DNA of 64,000 bases from Chromobotia macracanthus (GCA_036877525.1 JAZGTH010000059.1:7192001-7256000); one strand, 5' to 3'; positions 24,307-37,019 are shown, counted from the first letter of the stretch. Notes: generated by a model not told the origin, from the letters alone. Made by a program: numbers and translations.

Positions 24307-26639
24307 ATTTCAAAAACAGCCCCCACACGCATGCTGTCATATGATTATGGTAAATAAAATCCGTTCCTGCACTTTTGAAAGACAAATTCATTATGTGGAA
24401 CAGACAAATAATTGAGGGCGGCTGTAATGAGCGTGTATGAGTCCATTGTTGTAGGTATTCACAGCATCCACAAATGGAAGCCAGTGTAGTGAGTCTAATG
24501 GCATATTGCTTTTTGATGGGACCACTAAGCCTGTTAATGAGGTTCAGATGCCACGCTCTACATGCAGCTTACCGTTTTGCTCAAGGTAGCATATTGTCCC
24601 CTTTTGTGACTAAACTCTTCGTTTTGGGAGTTGAACAGTATCTAAACACGGGGGCTGTTTAGACTCTGTTTAGTGCCACAGTTTTGTGTACATGGTCAGA
24701 GCTTGACAGCTGATTGGTAAATGATGGCTCATTATTTTTAAATGAAAGAACTATTTCCTGTTTGAAGCACACAGTGAGCTGGGGCTGGGGCCTGTTTTGT
24801 CTCCCCGTGAATTCTGCATTGAGCCATACCAGGATGTGCCTAAAACCAGACCGCAGAAGTCACGTCGCCCCCCAAAAATCAGGTCTCTCAGCGCATGACC
24901 TTATTCTCTGTGACATTTTCCACCATTAATCTTTTGACATGGAGTGATGGAGAACCCTTCCAAGTCACAATGTAGCCGTGTCACTGTTTTGCGCTTCTGA
25001 TGGGTCTCGTGACCTAGTTGTGAGTCACTTTGCTGAGCCATGAGGTGGCTGTAATTTAATCAGCTGTACCTGAAGGATCGCTGCCTCCAGAGTTGTTTTT
25101 GGTTGAAAGCCATTCATGTTGGGCATGCCACATCGTAGTTTTTGATCATATCAAACCGAGAGTCAATTTGCATGCAAATTGCCTTCAGCTGAGTGCCGCT
25201 CATTGACGTTTCCGTTTCATGAATTGTAGCGTGGCCCTGATCTGTTTTACAATTTGTATCATTTTATCCGATGTTGTAATTCAATTGTACTCTGTTGCTC
25301 TTGTATCTTCTCTCCATCTTCCCCTTTTTGCATAGCTACAGTAAGAATTAGTGCGGCAAACGAAGCGCGGTTCGAAATCTTTTTTTTTAAATGGTGAAAC
25401 GGTAAAACGGCGTTAACAGATCTGCTTTACGTTTGCTTGTCTGCCATTTGGCAGCAAGTTTATACTTCCCAGTAAAACCCTGAAGCAAAGCAGACAGATA
25501 TTACAACAGCGACCCTGGCCTTTAATCTGCCGTGCTGTACCGTAGCCTTTAATAAGACTTTATAGAGCTAGTGATGGGCAGGTGTGTTGATTGAGTTTAT
25601 AGATCGGCTGATGAACAATATCGCCTGACTCATCCTCTTATCACTGTGGGGCAATACTAAATGAATGCTTTTCCTCTGTTCAGTCTGCATCATAGCCCAA
25701 GGCTAGCCATAGACACTCTGCTGCGATACTTTGCGATATGTTTTCATGATGAATTGCAGAGCGAGCGCTCGTAGGAGAACGCTGTTTGTTGCAATGTCAA
25801 AGATGTGCCGGTGCCTGGAACATTTATTTTTGTGGGGACAGCTGTTGGAGCAGTCCCCCATAGCACACTGCCATGCCAACCACCTTGGCATCCCTTAAAA
25901 AAATGATGTAGATAAAAGCGCTGTATTTGAGGCCATGTCTCAAAGCACACAGCATATTGTCAGCCCCAAATAAACAAAAACGAGCCTCATGGCTCAAAAC
26001 AGGACACAATCACTCGCACAACGAGCGAGTGATTTTACTGTCGATGGTGGGCTGTGCTCTGATGCGATCTACAGAGGTAATTCTTCTTTAAACATTCAAT
26101 TATGTTTAGTTTCAAACGTAATTGTTTCACCGAGACATCAAGCGTGTGCATCATATTTGAATTGCCTTTCAGCAGTGTTTGTGGTCATATTTATTTTTAC
26201 CCAAGCCTACGTTACTGCAAACTGTTTTTTTCTAGAATCGGTTCAAAGCTAAAGCTGGAAGTCTATAAACTTCATGTCGAAGTCTGTTTTTCAACTTTTT
26301 CAATAAGCTCTTGGTTTTATATTTAGCTCTCAATGAATTTTCTCCAGAGGCATTTTCTAGGAATAGAATTCAATTGGTGTCCCAATTCAATTACTTTTCT
26401 TGAACAATAAAGGCACAGACGCGTGTTCTTTGGAAGGAGAACAATTAGATATGTTAACATAAAATGGACATACCCTGAAAGGTCATATGACTCTGAATTA
26501 AGTATGTTTCATGCATATCACTGGCCTAAACCTAACCCTTAAATATATAATGATGCCATAGTTTGTTGAATTTACATTCAAGTAAATTATAGAACAGTTC
26601 ATTGGTTCACAAGTCCATTATAGAAAAAAAAATTAATCA
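24307..26639. other. Intron 1, repeat-poor segment
   Basis: Unique sequence. 25100-25560 is notably repeat-free with words such as TTTGCATGCAAAT and GCCTTTAATAAGAC and is a candidate conserved non-coding element. Short overlapping minus-strand frames at 25700-26010 have no protein similarity I recognise. Confidence 0.4.
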
Positions 26640-26904
26640 TTAAAGCTACAATACGTATTTTTGAGTTAAAATGAACAAAAATCAGTGCATGATAGATCAG
26701 TGTTTGAAATAGTCTCCTTATGTTTACAGAACGTTTATAATAATGATTTATAATTTGATCTGTCTGCTCCAACTTCCCAGGACATGCCAGTTTGGCTTCA
26801 GTTGACTTCAACATACATAATGAAAAGTCCGTAAAGTAACCTGCGATTTCATGTTTTAAACAGAGATAGAGCGACCGAGGTGAAAGTTATGGATTGCAAC
26901 TTAA
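26640..26904 (+). mobile_element. Family B MITE, copy 1
   Basis: It starts TTAAAGCTACAATACGTA and ends TTATGGATTGCAACTTAA. The body shares TTATAATAATGATTTATAATT and GTTTGGCTTCAGTTGACTT-like blocks with the copies at 31.9 and 58.3 kb. Confidence 0.7.
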
Positions 26905-28734
26905 AGTAAGACCATTTTTGTAAATGCCTTGCACAAAAAACAGCCCTCATAATATAAGGCTTGTCCTCAGGAGGTAGTGTAACTGTTGAAAAAGTAAATT
27001 TAAGTAATTTTATTTTAATTCATTTTTCCAGACGTGGCTGGGTCTTGCCGTCACAGAAGAATTAACAAATAAATAAGCGCTCTGTGTTACTCATTGAGCT
27101 CGTGCTAGATTTCTCTGCGAGTCTGCGCTACCCAGATTTCTGTAGGCAAAAAGCATTAGCTGTCAGAGCCTGGGAGGAGTTTGCCTGTGACCCTCATCAC
27201 TTGAGTGGCTATATTGACGGGCAGGAGGCAGGAGAGAAAGCAAAGCTGCAGTATTACTCCCCTTGCTCCTCAATTTCTCATCTCGCCCTTTGAAATGATA
27301 CTGTGGCACCCATGAGCCAGAGACTGAATTAATAATGAACAGTCAAGAGACACCCAATGTCCAATTCAGGCAGATATCACCTTGGAGTGACTTTGCACAG
27401 GTATTGAATCCCGATGGGGGAAGAGATATTTGCAACAGGGTTTCCTCCTTTAACCCTGCAGAAAGATGAATATGCTTTTCTCACAGCTAGTGGTCTTGAT
27501 GACCGTATTCAGAGCACCCCCCGTCTACTGTATGTCACAGGACATCAGCTTGGCCACAGGAATGGCTGTGTGATTTTCAGGGTAATTAAACTCGTGTCCA
27601 CCTGCAGCGTCTTGTATAAAGAAAGGCGCTCGCTGTGCCCCCGCTGCCGAGTGTTTGCTTTACTCTTTGTAATCTTCACCGAGAGCCGCTCCAATTTTAC
27701 CGGGCTGGCGTCAAGAAATGAGATTGTTCTGCATTTCCTTTTTGCACAAACTGATAAATTATGCATCGCTCAAATAGCCCTTAGAGCCGTTAATCAATAC
27801 GTGCCATTGTTTTCGTGCGACAAATCTCGGGAGTGACGCCTGGCCTCTCTGTCAAACATCCTTAGCCTGACATATTTTGACCCTGTGACAAACATGAGTG
27901 AAAGCGGAGGTGAATAGATATATATTCCATTACAGTTTTCAATTGCTTTGCCTACAGGCCCATAGATCTTAGAAGCCATTTCCATTTGCAGTCTTATTTC
28001 CTATGCAAGGCCTTAAAAGTATTTATACTGTATAAGTGATGACTTTTTTTAAGGAGAACTGTGTTTTTTCACTGTGCTACTGGTGATTATTATGATCTTG
28101 AAGGTGCACTTAGAAAAATACAGGAAGGTAACTCGAACTTCAAACACACACAAATATTATGGTATTGCAGCCTTTTTTTAAACCACTATTCTGTTTTCAT
28201 TTTTCAGTAATATAATTTGAAGGTCTAGCTGAGTCCAGTAGATGTGGAATTAAATACCACAGAAGAAGGCTGCGGTCCCAAGATGCTCGCTGGCAAAGTA
28301 CTGAAGTGGTGCTAACAACTTTTTCGTATATTCATTAATAATGTCCGTAACAGTTCAGACTCAATAACACAGACTTTCTTACTGATGTGACCTTTTCTTA
28401 CTGGAACTACAAATTGAACATGTTGCTTACGAAGTGTAAAGACACGGTGGGGAATTTAAGAATGAATTACTATAGTCTCGTTTTGCGGTATGCACTGTCT
28501 GCATTGCTTTAGCATTGAATTACTGAGGGAATTGTGTGAATTGGGTAACGCCACTAATGCACCCCCAGAGTTTGTGCTGAACGCAATTTTCATACTATAA
28601 TTCCTCACCTTGTAGGCCAGTTATAATGCTAGGCTGTGGAGAATACAGCAGGCTAGTGTTATCTGCTATACTTTAATAGAAAGTGCAGTAATAAAGCTAT
28701 TCAAGACCCAATCTGTAATAAATACTGTTAAGAC
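26905..28734. other. Intron 1, repeat-poor segment with long chance-or-conserved frames
   Basis: Unique sequence. A 69-codon frame (27084-27293) and a 140-codon frame (27414-27836) occur on the + strand. Neither matches a family I know. The stretch 27590-27840 reads like a conserved non-coding element, with AAATTATGCATCG and CGTTAATCAATAC, rather than an exon. Confidence 0.4.
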
Positions 28735-28975
28735 CATAACCTTTTTGACTTTAAGGCCCCCTATTGTCCAAAACAATATTTGAAGGCCCCCTCACTGAAT
28801 TTCTACCCAATAAAAAATTCTAGATTTGCATAACTAGAAAGTATAAAGTATATTCATCAAACACTAAGAAATGTCTTAATTATTTTAATGCTTATTTTGT
28901 CCTATTTCAAATTATTTTATGTCATCTTGAGGCCCTTTAGTAGGCCTCAGCCCCCTGGTTGAGAAAGTGTTGAGG
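28735..28975 (+). repeat. Probable degraded interspersed repeat
   Basis: The ends carry related words: TTTAAGGCCCCCTATTG and AAGGCCCCCTCACTG on the left, GAGGCCC and GGCCTCAGCCCCCTGG on the right. The AT-rich middle is typical of an old non-autonomous element. No second copy was seen in this window, so the call is tentative. Confidence 0.4.
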
Positions 28976-30290
28976 AAGTCAGTTGAGAAAGTGTTTGTTG
29001 AAAGTAGACAGTTATTTCATAGAACTGCTAATAACACAATAATATTTCAGTTCATTTAGTACTTGGATATGCTGTACTGTGGGTGGTTGGTAAATGAGAA
29101 GCAAGTTTTTGAGTTAAAATATCGCATGCAAAAATGACGCAACTGTTTAGGGAACTTGCCTCAGTAAATTATTTGTCAGAGCACTTTCACAGTATTCCAG
29201 TCACGCCGCGTCTCACTGGTGTAATAGTCACTCATTCCCTCACAAACATAAAACCTCTGTAATGCGCGAATTCTCAGAGCTGTGCTCATCAAAAATTGCT
29301 TCCTCTGAACATGGAGACTTTAAAACCTGCCACTCCAGGCTGATGAATCTTCGCACTGCAGTTCTGTGCGGTCGTTCTGCCTCCACACTTCACGCGCAGT
29401 CCTTATATACTCGCAGTAAAAACTGTAGCTGCAGCGCGCGATAGCCATTTCTCGTCCCGTCACGAAACGAGAATCGGTTTGCGCATAGGGGTCAAAGATG
29501 GCAAATGGTCAGAGGGTCAGTTCAATTACACAGCGGGTGATTGTGTTTTTACCCTCACAGAGGAAAGGAGTCTTCACTGCGACTCCCGCATCATTCGATT
29601 GCGCTCCATTATCTCGCTACATAAACCTCCGTGCGTGAGGTGTCGGGTCTCTGGGAACAAACAGAACCAGTGAGCTAAATAAGAATCTTTACTGGAGCAG
29701 AGAGCACTGCACTTTGGCATCACATGACACTCTCAATACTCTGCACTAATGAGCTTGTTAAACAAATGATAGAATGTCGGCGCTATAAGAAAGATTGAAA
29801 ATCCAGTACAGGAGATGTTTTCTGCTCTGTGGTTCCTCTTGGCTTTAAACATACAGCGTTCTCTTTGAACTGCGTGGGTGGTGCTGTCCCACACTGAAAA
29901 TCATTTGGCATGGAGCCATTTATAAAGAAAATGGTTAGAAAGGAAGAGAAAGTTGATTATGAAAGTCTAAATTAGTCTTTTGTGTTTTTTTTGTTGCCTT
30001 GATTTGAGTGCTTAAGATGTGGAATAAATATAGTGCCGATTATAGATGGTTTATGAATGTGAGTCATAGAAAGCATTACTTGAAGAAACACTTCACTGTG
30101 TTTCATATGAGATATGCCTTTTTGCATCTGATGAATTGCATGAATTCGGCGTTCATATACGGTGCTTTTGAATGCGTAAAACTATGCAGAAAGAATTGTT
30201 TTGATGGTTGTAACTTTAATGGAGAAGAATGAAACGGAATAAATATCAGTAAATGCAGGTGCCCTGAACAAATGGTGGATTGATCAGTCT
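28976..30290. other. Intron 1 unique segment
   Basis: Repeat-free. 29200-29660 has more CpG than its surroundings and short plus-strand frames, but nothing recognisable. It is a possible conserved non-coding or regulatory stretch. Confidence 0.35.
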
Positions 30291-30533
30291 TAAGGAAGGC
30301 ATGAATAATTAGGTTTGTTTCAGGTTTACCCGATCTCAATAAGACATATTTTTTTGTTTTTCACCTTTTTAGAAGCTTTTGCATTTAAAAACAGCGGAAT
30401 AGAGCACAACAGAATAAACAAAAAAGGAAACAAAAATGGTCAATTTAAAAATTAAACCTGTAGTCATCCTTACTAGTTAACTAGTAGTCAGTTGTTGTAT
30501 ATTGTAACTAGTCAACTAGTCATGACTCCTTAA
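30291..30533 (+). repeat. Duplicated block, left copy
   Basis: It shares with 30799-31029 the ordered blocks TTGTTTCAGGTT, TCTCA(A/G)TAAGACAT, GAGCACAACAGAATAAA, CCTGTAGT and AACTAGTCAACTAGTC-like words. The two copies are diverged and lie about 510 bp apart in direct orientation with a MITE between them. Confidence 0.7.
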
Positions 30534-30803
30534 AGGAATAGATCACCCAAAAATACATTCTTCATCATTTACTCCCCCTCCTGTCATTGCAAACCTGTAT
30601 GACTTTTTTTGCTTCTGAGGAACACAAAAAAACAAGATATTTTGAAGTACATTGGTAACCAAACCACAGTGCCACCCGCTGACTCCCATTGTCAAAATAT
30701 CTTCTTTTGTGTTTCACAGAAGAAAAAGTCATACAGGTTTGGAATGACATGAGGGGAAGTGAATGATGGAAGAATTTTCATTTTATGTGAACTTTCCTTT
30801 TAA
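30529..30803 (+). mobile_element. Family P palindromic MITE between duplicated blocks
   Basis: It starts CCTTAAAGGAATAGATCACCC and ends GTGAACTTTCCTTTTAAGG. Internal arms CAAACCTGTATGACTTTTT and AAAAAGTCATACAGGTTTG are complementary, so the element can fold into a long hairpin. No coding capacity. Confidence 0.75.
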
Positions 30804-31029
30804 GGAATTCTCGAATCATTAGGATTGTTTCAGGTTCACCTGGTCTCAGTAAGACATTTTTAGGATCTATTGCATTCAAAAAACAGAGGAACAGAGCACA
30901 ACAGAATAAAAAATAAACATTTAAAAACGGTTCAGTTTCAAAATGATAAAACCCTGTAGTTAATCTTACTAATTAACTAGTCAGTTGTTGTATACAATAA
31001 CTAGCCAACCGGCATGGCTCATCCTTAAT
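30799..31029 (+). repeat. Duplicated block, right copy
   Basis: Second, diverged direct copy of the block at 30291-30533. It begins just after the right end of the palindromic MITE and ends at GGCATGGCTCATCCTTAA. Confidence 0.7.
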
Positions 31030-31879
31030 GCAACGGCTTGTTTTTGCTTCTGCATTGAGACATCTCCCCTGTGTGCCCCCAGCAGTTGTGTACTGGAGGA
31101 GGAGGTGGAGACAGAGGTTGCTGGTCATCAGCGATAGGTGGAATGAGGCGTGCAGCAGCCAGGCAGAGGGGCGGACAGGCAGACCTCTGATGGAGAGCCC
31201 TGCCGGTTAATGATGACCTATCAAAACGGGACACTGCGGCTGAGTGACTGCACAATACCACCAGCTTTGTCCCTAGAGATCAGATTCCGGGGAGGACAAA
31301 TTCCAAGCACTTAGCTTAGAATTCATCTCACTAATCGCGGTCGAAGAAAAAGAGAAAGGGGGCTGTCTTAACTCCCTGAAACTGAGGAAGATGAATCGGT
31401 ATCTCCCAGATTGGGTATGGACTACAAATGCCCATCATGTGGTCACATGATTCAGGTTTCCAGAATGGGAGCCTCCATCTGTAATTAAAGCTAAGTTATT
31501 ATGACAAGCATTTAAATGAGAACAGTGTCAGTATCGATGGACTGATGTTCCCATTTAGGTTTTCCATGTTACAAAGAGCTCCATTCTTAGATCTTAATGA
31601 AGTGCTCTGTCAGTATGGATTATGAAACTGCAGCACTTGAATCTGATCTTGTTTAGATGTCTTCAGAGAGACATGACTGACGCGAGATGGCTGTTTCTTC
31701 TAGAAAGGTGCAGCTGTGCTATCAGGTAGACGCAATTTGAGTTAATAGAGTTAGTAAATTGTAAAGTTGGCAGGAGTGTTTGGCAGAAAGAGATCTGGCA
31801 GTTATTCAATCCTCATTCAGTTGTTACATTCGGCCATATTTTCTTCCAATATTTCTGCATCTTACATGGTATCTGTTTA
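31030..31879. other. Intron 1 unique segment
   Basis: Unique sequence with a GC-richer part at 31030-31220, where open frames overlap on both strands without protein similarity. No element recognised. Confidence 0.4.
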
Positions 31880-32135
31880 TTAAGATCCAATCCGTAACTT
31901 TTTTTTATAAAACTAAGATCAGTTATTGAGTAGGTATATAACAGATCAGTGTTCAAAACATTCTCCGGGAAGTTTGTAATAATGATATATAATTTGAGTT
32001 GTAGGATCCGATTTACCAGGAAATGTCAGTTTGGCTTCATTTGACTTGATACGTAATCAAACGTAAAGTAACCTGCAATTTTATGGTTCAAACAGAGATG
32101 GCGATAGAAAGGCAAAAGTTACGGATTGCATCTTA
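31880..32135 (+). mobile_element. Family B MITE, copy 2 (best inverted ends)
   Basis: The left end TTAAGATCCAATCCGTAAC and right end GTTACGGATTGCATCTTAA are complementary apart from one mismatch. The body matches copies 1 and 3. TTAA at both borders suggests a TTAA-targeting element. Confidence 0.75.
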
Positions 32136-32346
32136 AGGACAAATTAAGAGTAAGAAATAATATATTTGGACACTCATCGAACTTAATAGTTCAAAGTTAA
32201 TGTAATAAACTGTCAGGACATCTCTGAACACCAGTTAACTCTAAGATAAAGTACTGTTTGCAGATTACACTTGATTTAATATTTTGTTTATTTATCCAAA
32301 GACGTAAATTAATTTCATATTTCAGGTGTGTCTACATTCTTTTTAA

Positions 32347-32440
32347 TTACATTTTATGCATCTGCCAGAAGTTTTTTTATCAAGGTGACTTACAGTACAG
32401 TGCATTCAGAGTATACTGTACATTTATCAGTTTGTGTTCA
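32347..32440 (-). mobile_element. tRNA-derived SINE, 3' part only
   Basis: It contains TTATGCATCTGCCAGAAG, AAGGTGACTTACAGT and AGTGCATTCAGAGTATACTG, matching the tail of the SINEs at 42.4 and 60.7 kb. The tRNA-like head is lost. Confidence 0.55.
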
Positions 32441-33819
32441 CTGAATGCAACAAATGGGTTCAGAACAGAATGCATTTGACATTGCTTGTATCTTTCTTTG
32501 CTAGGAAGTGCTTTTTCATGCATGGTATCTGCTGCAGAGTCTAGTCTTTCTCTGTCTGTAACTTTAAATTTCATTTATCTTTTCACTATTTATTTTCACA
32601 GAATCAAAGGAATGAATGGATGGCATTGAATGAATATATACATGAGGCACAAAAATTTTGCTTTTAAATACAGCCTTTAAATTTTCAGCTTTCATACTGT
32701 TTGAACGCACATTCGAATCTCATGCATGCATATCAGGATCACGCAGGTTCTGATGACTGTGTTACCGTGCGGTCAGTGGAAGTTCAGCCATGTCTTTTAA
32801 TTGAAGAAACAGAGAGACGCTTCATGAGGGATGAGGAGAAAAGATGTTTCACCTGCCTTTAGCACGCCAAGAATAGAAACAGAATGAAAGAGAACCTCCT
32901 GGTGCTCCGTAATGTAATATTACCCCCAGCCACATATTTTAATAGTCAGGGGTAGGTTCTCCTAGTGAGGTTGCATTCATTTGCCAAACCGTATTGTGCC
33001 TTTGTGCTGCTCTACCACTGGGATGTAAGGATTTGCAATATTCTCCTATTAATTGCCGGATTTTTAATTGGCTTTATCCCCAGATAGATGTCAGGTTTTA
33101 AATTAGACTTTTTAAACTACAATATCATCCCCCTTGACCTATTGTGAGAGATCTGCTCCTATATTTTAAGCAGTAATGATGGAAACAGAGAAATGATGTA
33201 TGAACAGGAAATGGAAGAGTCTGGGAAAAAAGCGGCCTGCCAAATGAAAAATAAAAAACCCACACCTGAGCACAGATCTGAGCTCGTATGGCTCCACAGC
33301 TAAATTACTTTCTAAATTATGCATCACTTTTTAATTTGTCGAACTTGCGGTGGACATAGACTTGCTGTGCATATGTTATATTGGAGATAAACTGACAAAC
33401 CAAAAAGATGAACTGCATTGCCATATAAACTACCATAGTTAGGTTATACCCCACCAGCAGGGGGTGACACTTAACCTCAGGCATATGTGGGCACCTGCTG
33501 CAAAATGTTTGTATGGTTTTTAAAATAGTGGCTATATTTGGAATAAAATGCTAGTGTATCACAATGTATATACTGTATATGCCCTCACGTTTAGAAATGG
33601 TGAAAATAGTAGGCTTTGATAAACGTTTTAAAGAGAAGTGTGCTACTTATTGCATGACCTCATTACTTTTGTCACATGCCTTGTGTATGTGAATCCACAA
33701 GTAGAATCCATGTGTCTCAGGAATGAAAAAGGTTATTTTGCATTTCAGTTCAATTTTCTGAGATTAAAACATTTATCTGCTCTAGAAAGCTTAACATTTT
33801 GGCTGATTTAATGGTAGGA
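32441..33819. other. Intron 1 unique segment
   Basis: Repeat-free. 32880-33340 includes CTAAATTATGCATCAC and TCCTATTAATTGCCGG-type words and is a candidate conserved non-coding element. No gene seen. Confidence 0.35.
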
Positions 33820-33925
33820 TAGGCTATAGCAACCTAGCATTGAAATTGTAACATCCTGCCCTCTGTTCAGAGCGATCCCCAAAGCCATGCCTCCACCAAT
33901 AGTGCTTGAAGGTATGGAAATGTTG
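33820..33925 (-). mobile_element. Family E repeat, fragment
   Basis: It shares AACCTAGCATTGAAATTG and CAGAGCGATCCCCAAAGCC with family E in reverse orientation. Only one end of the repeat is present. Confidence 0.5.
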
Positions 33926-35610
33926 AGTGCATTGCATTGTGGGATACAACATTCCACACATTTTAGCAAATGTATTACTGTACTGTAGATCATCAAGGTA
34001 TTCTATGCACAGATAACTTGCATGTGCTGCAGATATAATGAGCATAGCATGCTATTTCAAACATTTGTTTGTGTCCTGAGCATAATTTGTTGTTGTGTTT
34101 ATTGTTTTTGCGGGTCTGACCATATCAATCAACATAAAGTCATGACAAAATGCATCGCATTCCATTAAATTGATTTTTAATTAGATCTCATTTCTGTGTT
34201 GCTTTACTGAAAATGTTAGATCTGCTGAAGCATTCGGTCATACAAGATTAACAACAAATTCGACTCTGAAATATGTGTAAATATGTCTGATCACGATGTT
34301 TAGAGCATTAGACCAGCAACTCACCATTTACCATGCAGATATCTGCCAAAGAAAAGGATTTTTTAAGCTCAGTTACCTTTGTTCTTACAATAAAGTGTAT
34401 CTTTAGGTTTTATCACATTTGTCCAAACTGTACTGTACCCTGTGTTCTCAGCTCCCATTGACCTGGTGGTGACAGAAGTGATTACGACCTAACCAGCAGC
34501 CTGGTTGTGTAGTAAATCATTTCACCCAGGTTCTTTAAAGTGTGCGGAGGGGGCATAGAGCGTCTTGCTAATGCCAGCTTCTTCGGCCAGCACTTGCCAT
34601 TCATACGAAAAGTGACCTAGCCTCTCTCTAATGTGTCATTAAAATTCTTGGGTTCATAAATTGTGAAAGTTTATATGCTTGCAATGCGAGGCGAGACAGA
34701 AAATATTTAATGTTCCGCAGATGAAGTATTGATAACTGTTTGAAGAAAAGGATTATTTCTCAGACTGTGTCCTGAATTTGTTTATTTGTACTGATTTATT
34801 ACTTTATTACAAAAAGATTGTGTAAATAATACATTCGTGACTACTTTTATGACATCGTTTAAAAGGTATTTCTTTTTAATTGACAAAAAATGTTTTACTT
34901 AGGAAAATAATTCAGTTAACGTTATCATTTATGTCTCAAGCATCTTTTGATGCATTCTGTGTGTGACTAAATTCTTTCCCCAAAACTGGCTAGTGACCAA
35001 CATTTAAAACGTCTGTATCAATTATGTATATGTTATATAAATTTGCATTCGCTGACACAGCCAGGCAGAAGTGATTTACAACCAGATAGTCTTCATTATC
35101 ATTTCCCTTTGAAACGACATTGCCCATGAATAATTACTGAAAACAATAAAATATGCCAATGAACATTTTGAAAGACTTTCAACTCTCAAAATGCCCTCAC
35201 ATGTCAGTACAGTGACCACAGATGTCTGGTACGATTTCCTCAGCTTCATCTGCATCTGCCAGGAACATGTCCAGGTGACTCCTCGATGACTCTTTGACCT
35301 TTGATTCTCATGACTCTTTTTGTCACCGTTCTTGCCAGACCAGAACCTCACAGTATAGATGCCAGAAAACTGGTGTGCTAGCCGACCCACCTGTAGCCAT
35401 TGCCAGGCCATCATTGTCACCCTGGCGAGGTGCGACACGCTGCCATCTGACAGGCCTGGCACTGCCCCTCGCCCGCCCAAACCCGGTTAAACTCTCTAGT
35501 GTGTGTGTGGGCCGGTACAGGGGCCTCAGAGGAGAAACATCAAACTGCTGTCTGCCTTTGTATCTGGGCATTTTTTTCTAACAGCTTTGTTTCACCCTTG
35601 CAAGCAATTA
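33926..35610. other. Intron 1 unique segment
   Basis: AT-rich to about 35200, then GC-richer from 35270 to 35560, where open frames of 82-134 codons overlap on both strands. None resembles a known protein, and the mutual overlap points to base composition rather than coding. Confidence 0.4.
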
Positions 35611-35655
35611 AAGGTAAACGTTGTCCAAATATGAACATTCTGTCATTATTTACGT
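35611..35655 (+). mobile_element. Family P MITE, left fragment
   Basis: AAAGGTAAACGTTGTCC followed by GAACATTCTGTCATTATTTAC matches the family end. The element is then interrupted by a family D copy. Confidence 0.45.
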
Positions 35656-35660
35656 GTTAA

Positions 35661-35966
35661 TTAAAAGTCCACGTGAACCGGAAGTTGCAACCGACTGCAT
35701 GTTCTGATGGAATTCAAGGTGAAATGGAAAAATGAAGGCGTGTCTTGTTTTTCTCCACTGCGGATTGATTGGCTCTACAAAAGTAGACATTTCAAAGTTA
35801 GCAGCAGACTGCAGTTGAAGGGGAGTGGTTAACGGCTCTGGCTCCGCCCAGGATGTTCCAGAGGGGAAGTTTTTGATTATAGATCACCCCAAAAAATATG
35901 TGCATGGATGAATTATAATGAACACTGCAATATTCCACAAAAATAAGAATAGTATGTTTTGATTTC
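35661..35966 (+). mobile_element. Family D MITE, copy lacking its right end
   Basis: It starts TTAAAAGTCCACGTGAACCGG, related to the left end at 15913, and carries the shared AATATTCCACAAAAATAAG near its right side. The terminal inverted repeat on the right is gone. Confidence 0.55.
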
Positions 35967-36037
35967 TTGCTGTCCTTTGGGACTCAAATAGTTACATTTT
36001 TTTAAAGAACATCATGGCCACTTTTTTCTAAATAATG

Positions 36038-36125
36038 AAAGCAGAGAATGCAGACGGGTGCTGTCAAGCTTTAAATGGCTAAAAGCACCATAAAAGTCTT
36101 ATTGAAGCCATACGATATTCCTTTA
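36038..36125 (+). mobile_element. Family P MITE, right fragment
   Basis: GTGCTGTCAAGCTTTAAATGG and AGCACCATAAAAGTCTTATTG match the inner part and right half of family P. It may be the other side of the fragment at 35611-35655. Confidence 0.45.
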
Positions 36126-36129
36126 ATCT

Positions 36130-36414
36130 TAAAAAATGTTAGTTCTCAGGAGACCCCTGGCTATGCCGCTCGATTTGAAATTGACCGTATTTATTTCCTT
36201 TTAATGCACATTCCAGAGTTTTTTTAATGTTAGTCTTTGTAACCTTATCAAAACATGCCCCACCTCTTTTCCAGGCCTGGCTTCCTTCTGGTTTGTGGCA
36301 CCCAGTTTTCAACATCCAATCAATTCCAGATGTATAAAATACAAGCCCCGCCCCACATTTTTTCCCCTGTAGCACAAAATAAGTAAAATGGGTAGCTTTT
36401 CATGTTGACTTTAA
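36130..36414 (-). mobile_element. Family D-like MITE, reverse orientation
   Basis: It ends TTTTCATGTTGACTTTAA, the complement of a TTAAAGTCAACATGAAA end. Internal TGTATAAAATACAAGCCCCG is typical of related fish MITEs as I remember them. A 78-codon frame inside it is not a gene. Confidence 0.55.
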
Positions 36415-37019
36415 ACAGTACCAGGCCGCTGTTCACCGGAAAGGCCTTTCTCTTCCAGCGGGGAAAAGAGGAAAAAATGACAGTTAATGGCATCATTAAA
36501 GTTAATAGAGGGAAGAATCTGTGATTGGTAAATGCATCCCGGCTTCGATCTGTATGCTATAATTGAGTAGATATGGAATCATTCGTAACAACAGTGTTTC
36601 AGTTCTGTTCCTCTGTAAACTGATAAGATCAGAGAAACAGGCGGATCTCTGGCAGAATCCTTTCTCTTGTAGACATCAGTTCATTGAAGAAGAAAAATGT
36701 AGCAAATAATGAGTTAGGTGACTGACACAAATGTTAAGCTGCACATAGATATCGTGACTTTGGTTTGGTGCGTATGATTCTTGCATGCACAGCGAATGAT
36801 GCCTATTTACATGGTAGTGCTGGAGTTCCTTTTTAAGGCGACTCGTTGCCTGTTTTAAGATCTCAAAATGCATTCAGAGTTAATGGTTGATTGTTTCAAG
36901 TCCCTAGTGAGTGACTTGAAATGCAGTCTAAATGTCATTGTTGGCCATAAAGCTTTTGAATGGATAGAAAGGGGCTGCTAATAATAAGGGTATAATAATA
37001 AAAAAGGCAGGTGATTTTT
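36415..37019. other. Intron 1 unique segment
   Basis: Unique sequence ending in a short (TTTA)n run at about 37016-37041. No gene or repeat recognised. Confidence 0.4.

Noticed and set aside
35076..35581. Overlapping open frames of 82-134 codons on both strands
   Set aside because: They overlap each other on opposite strands in a GC-richer patch, which is explained by base composition. No domain or convincing splice border.
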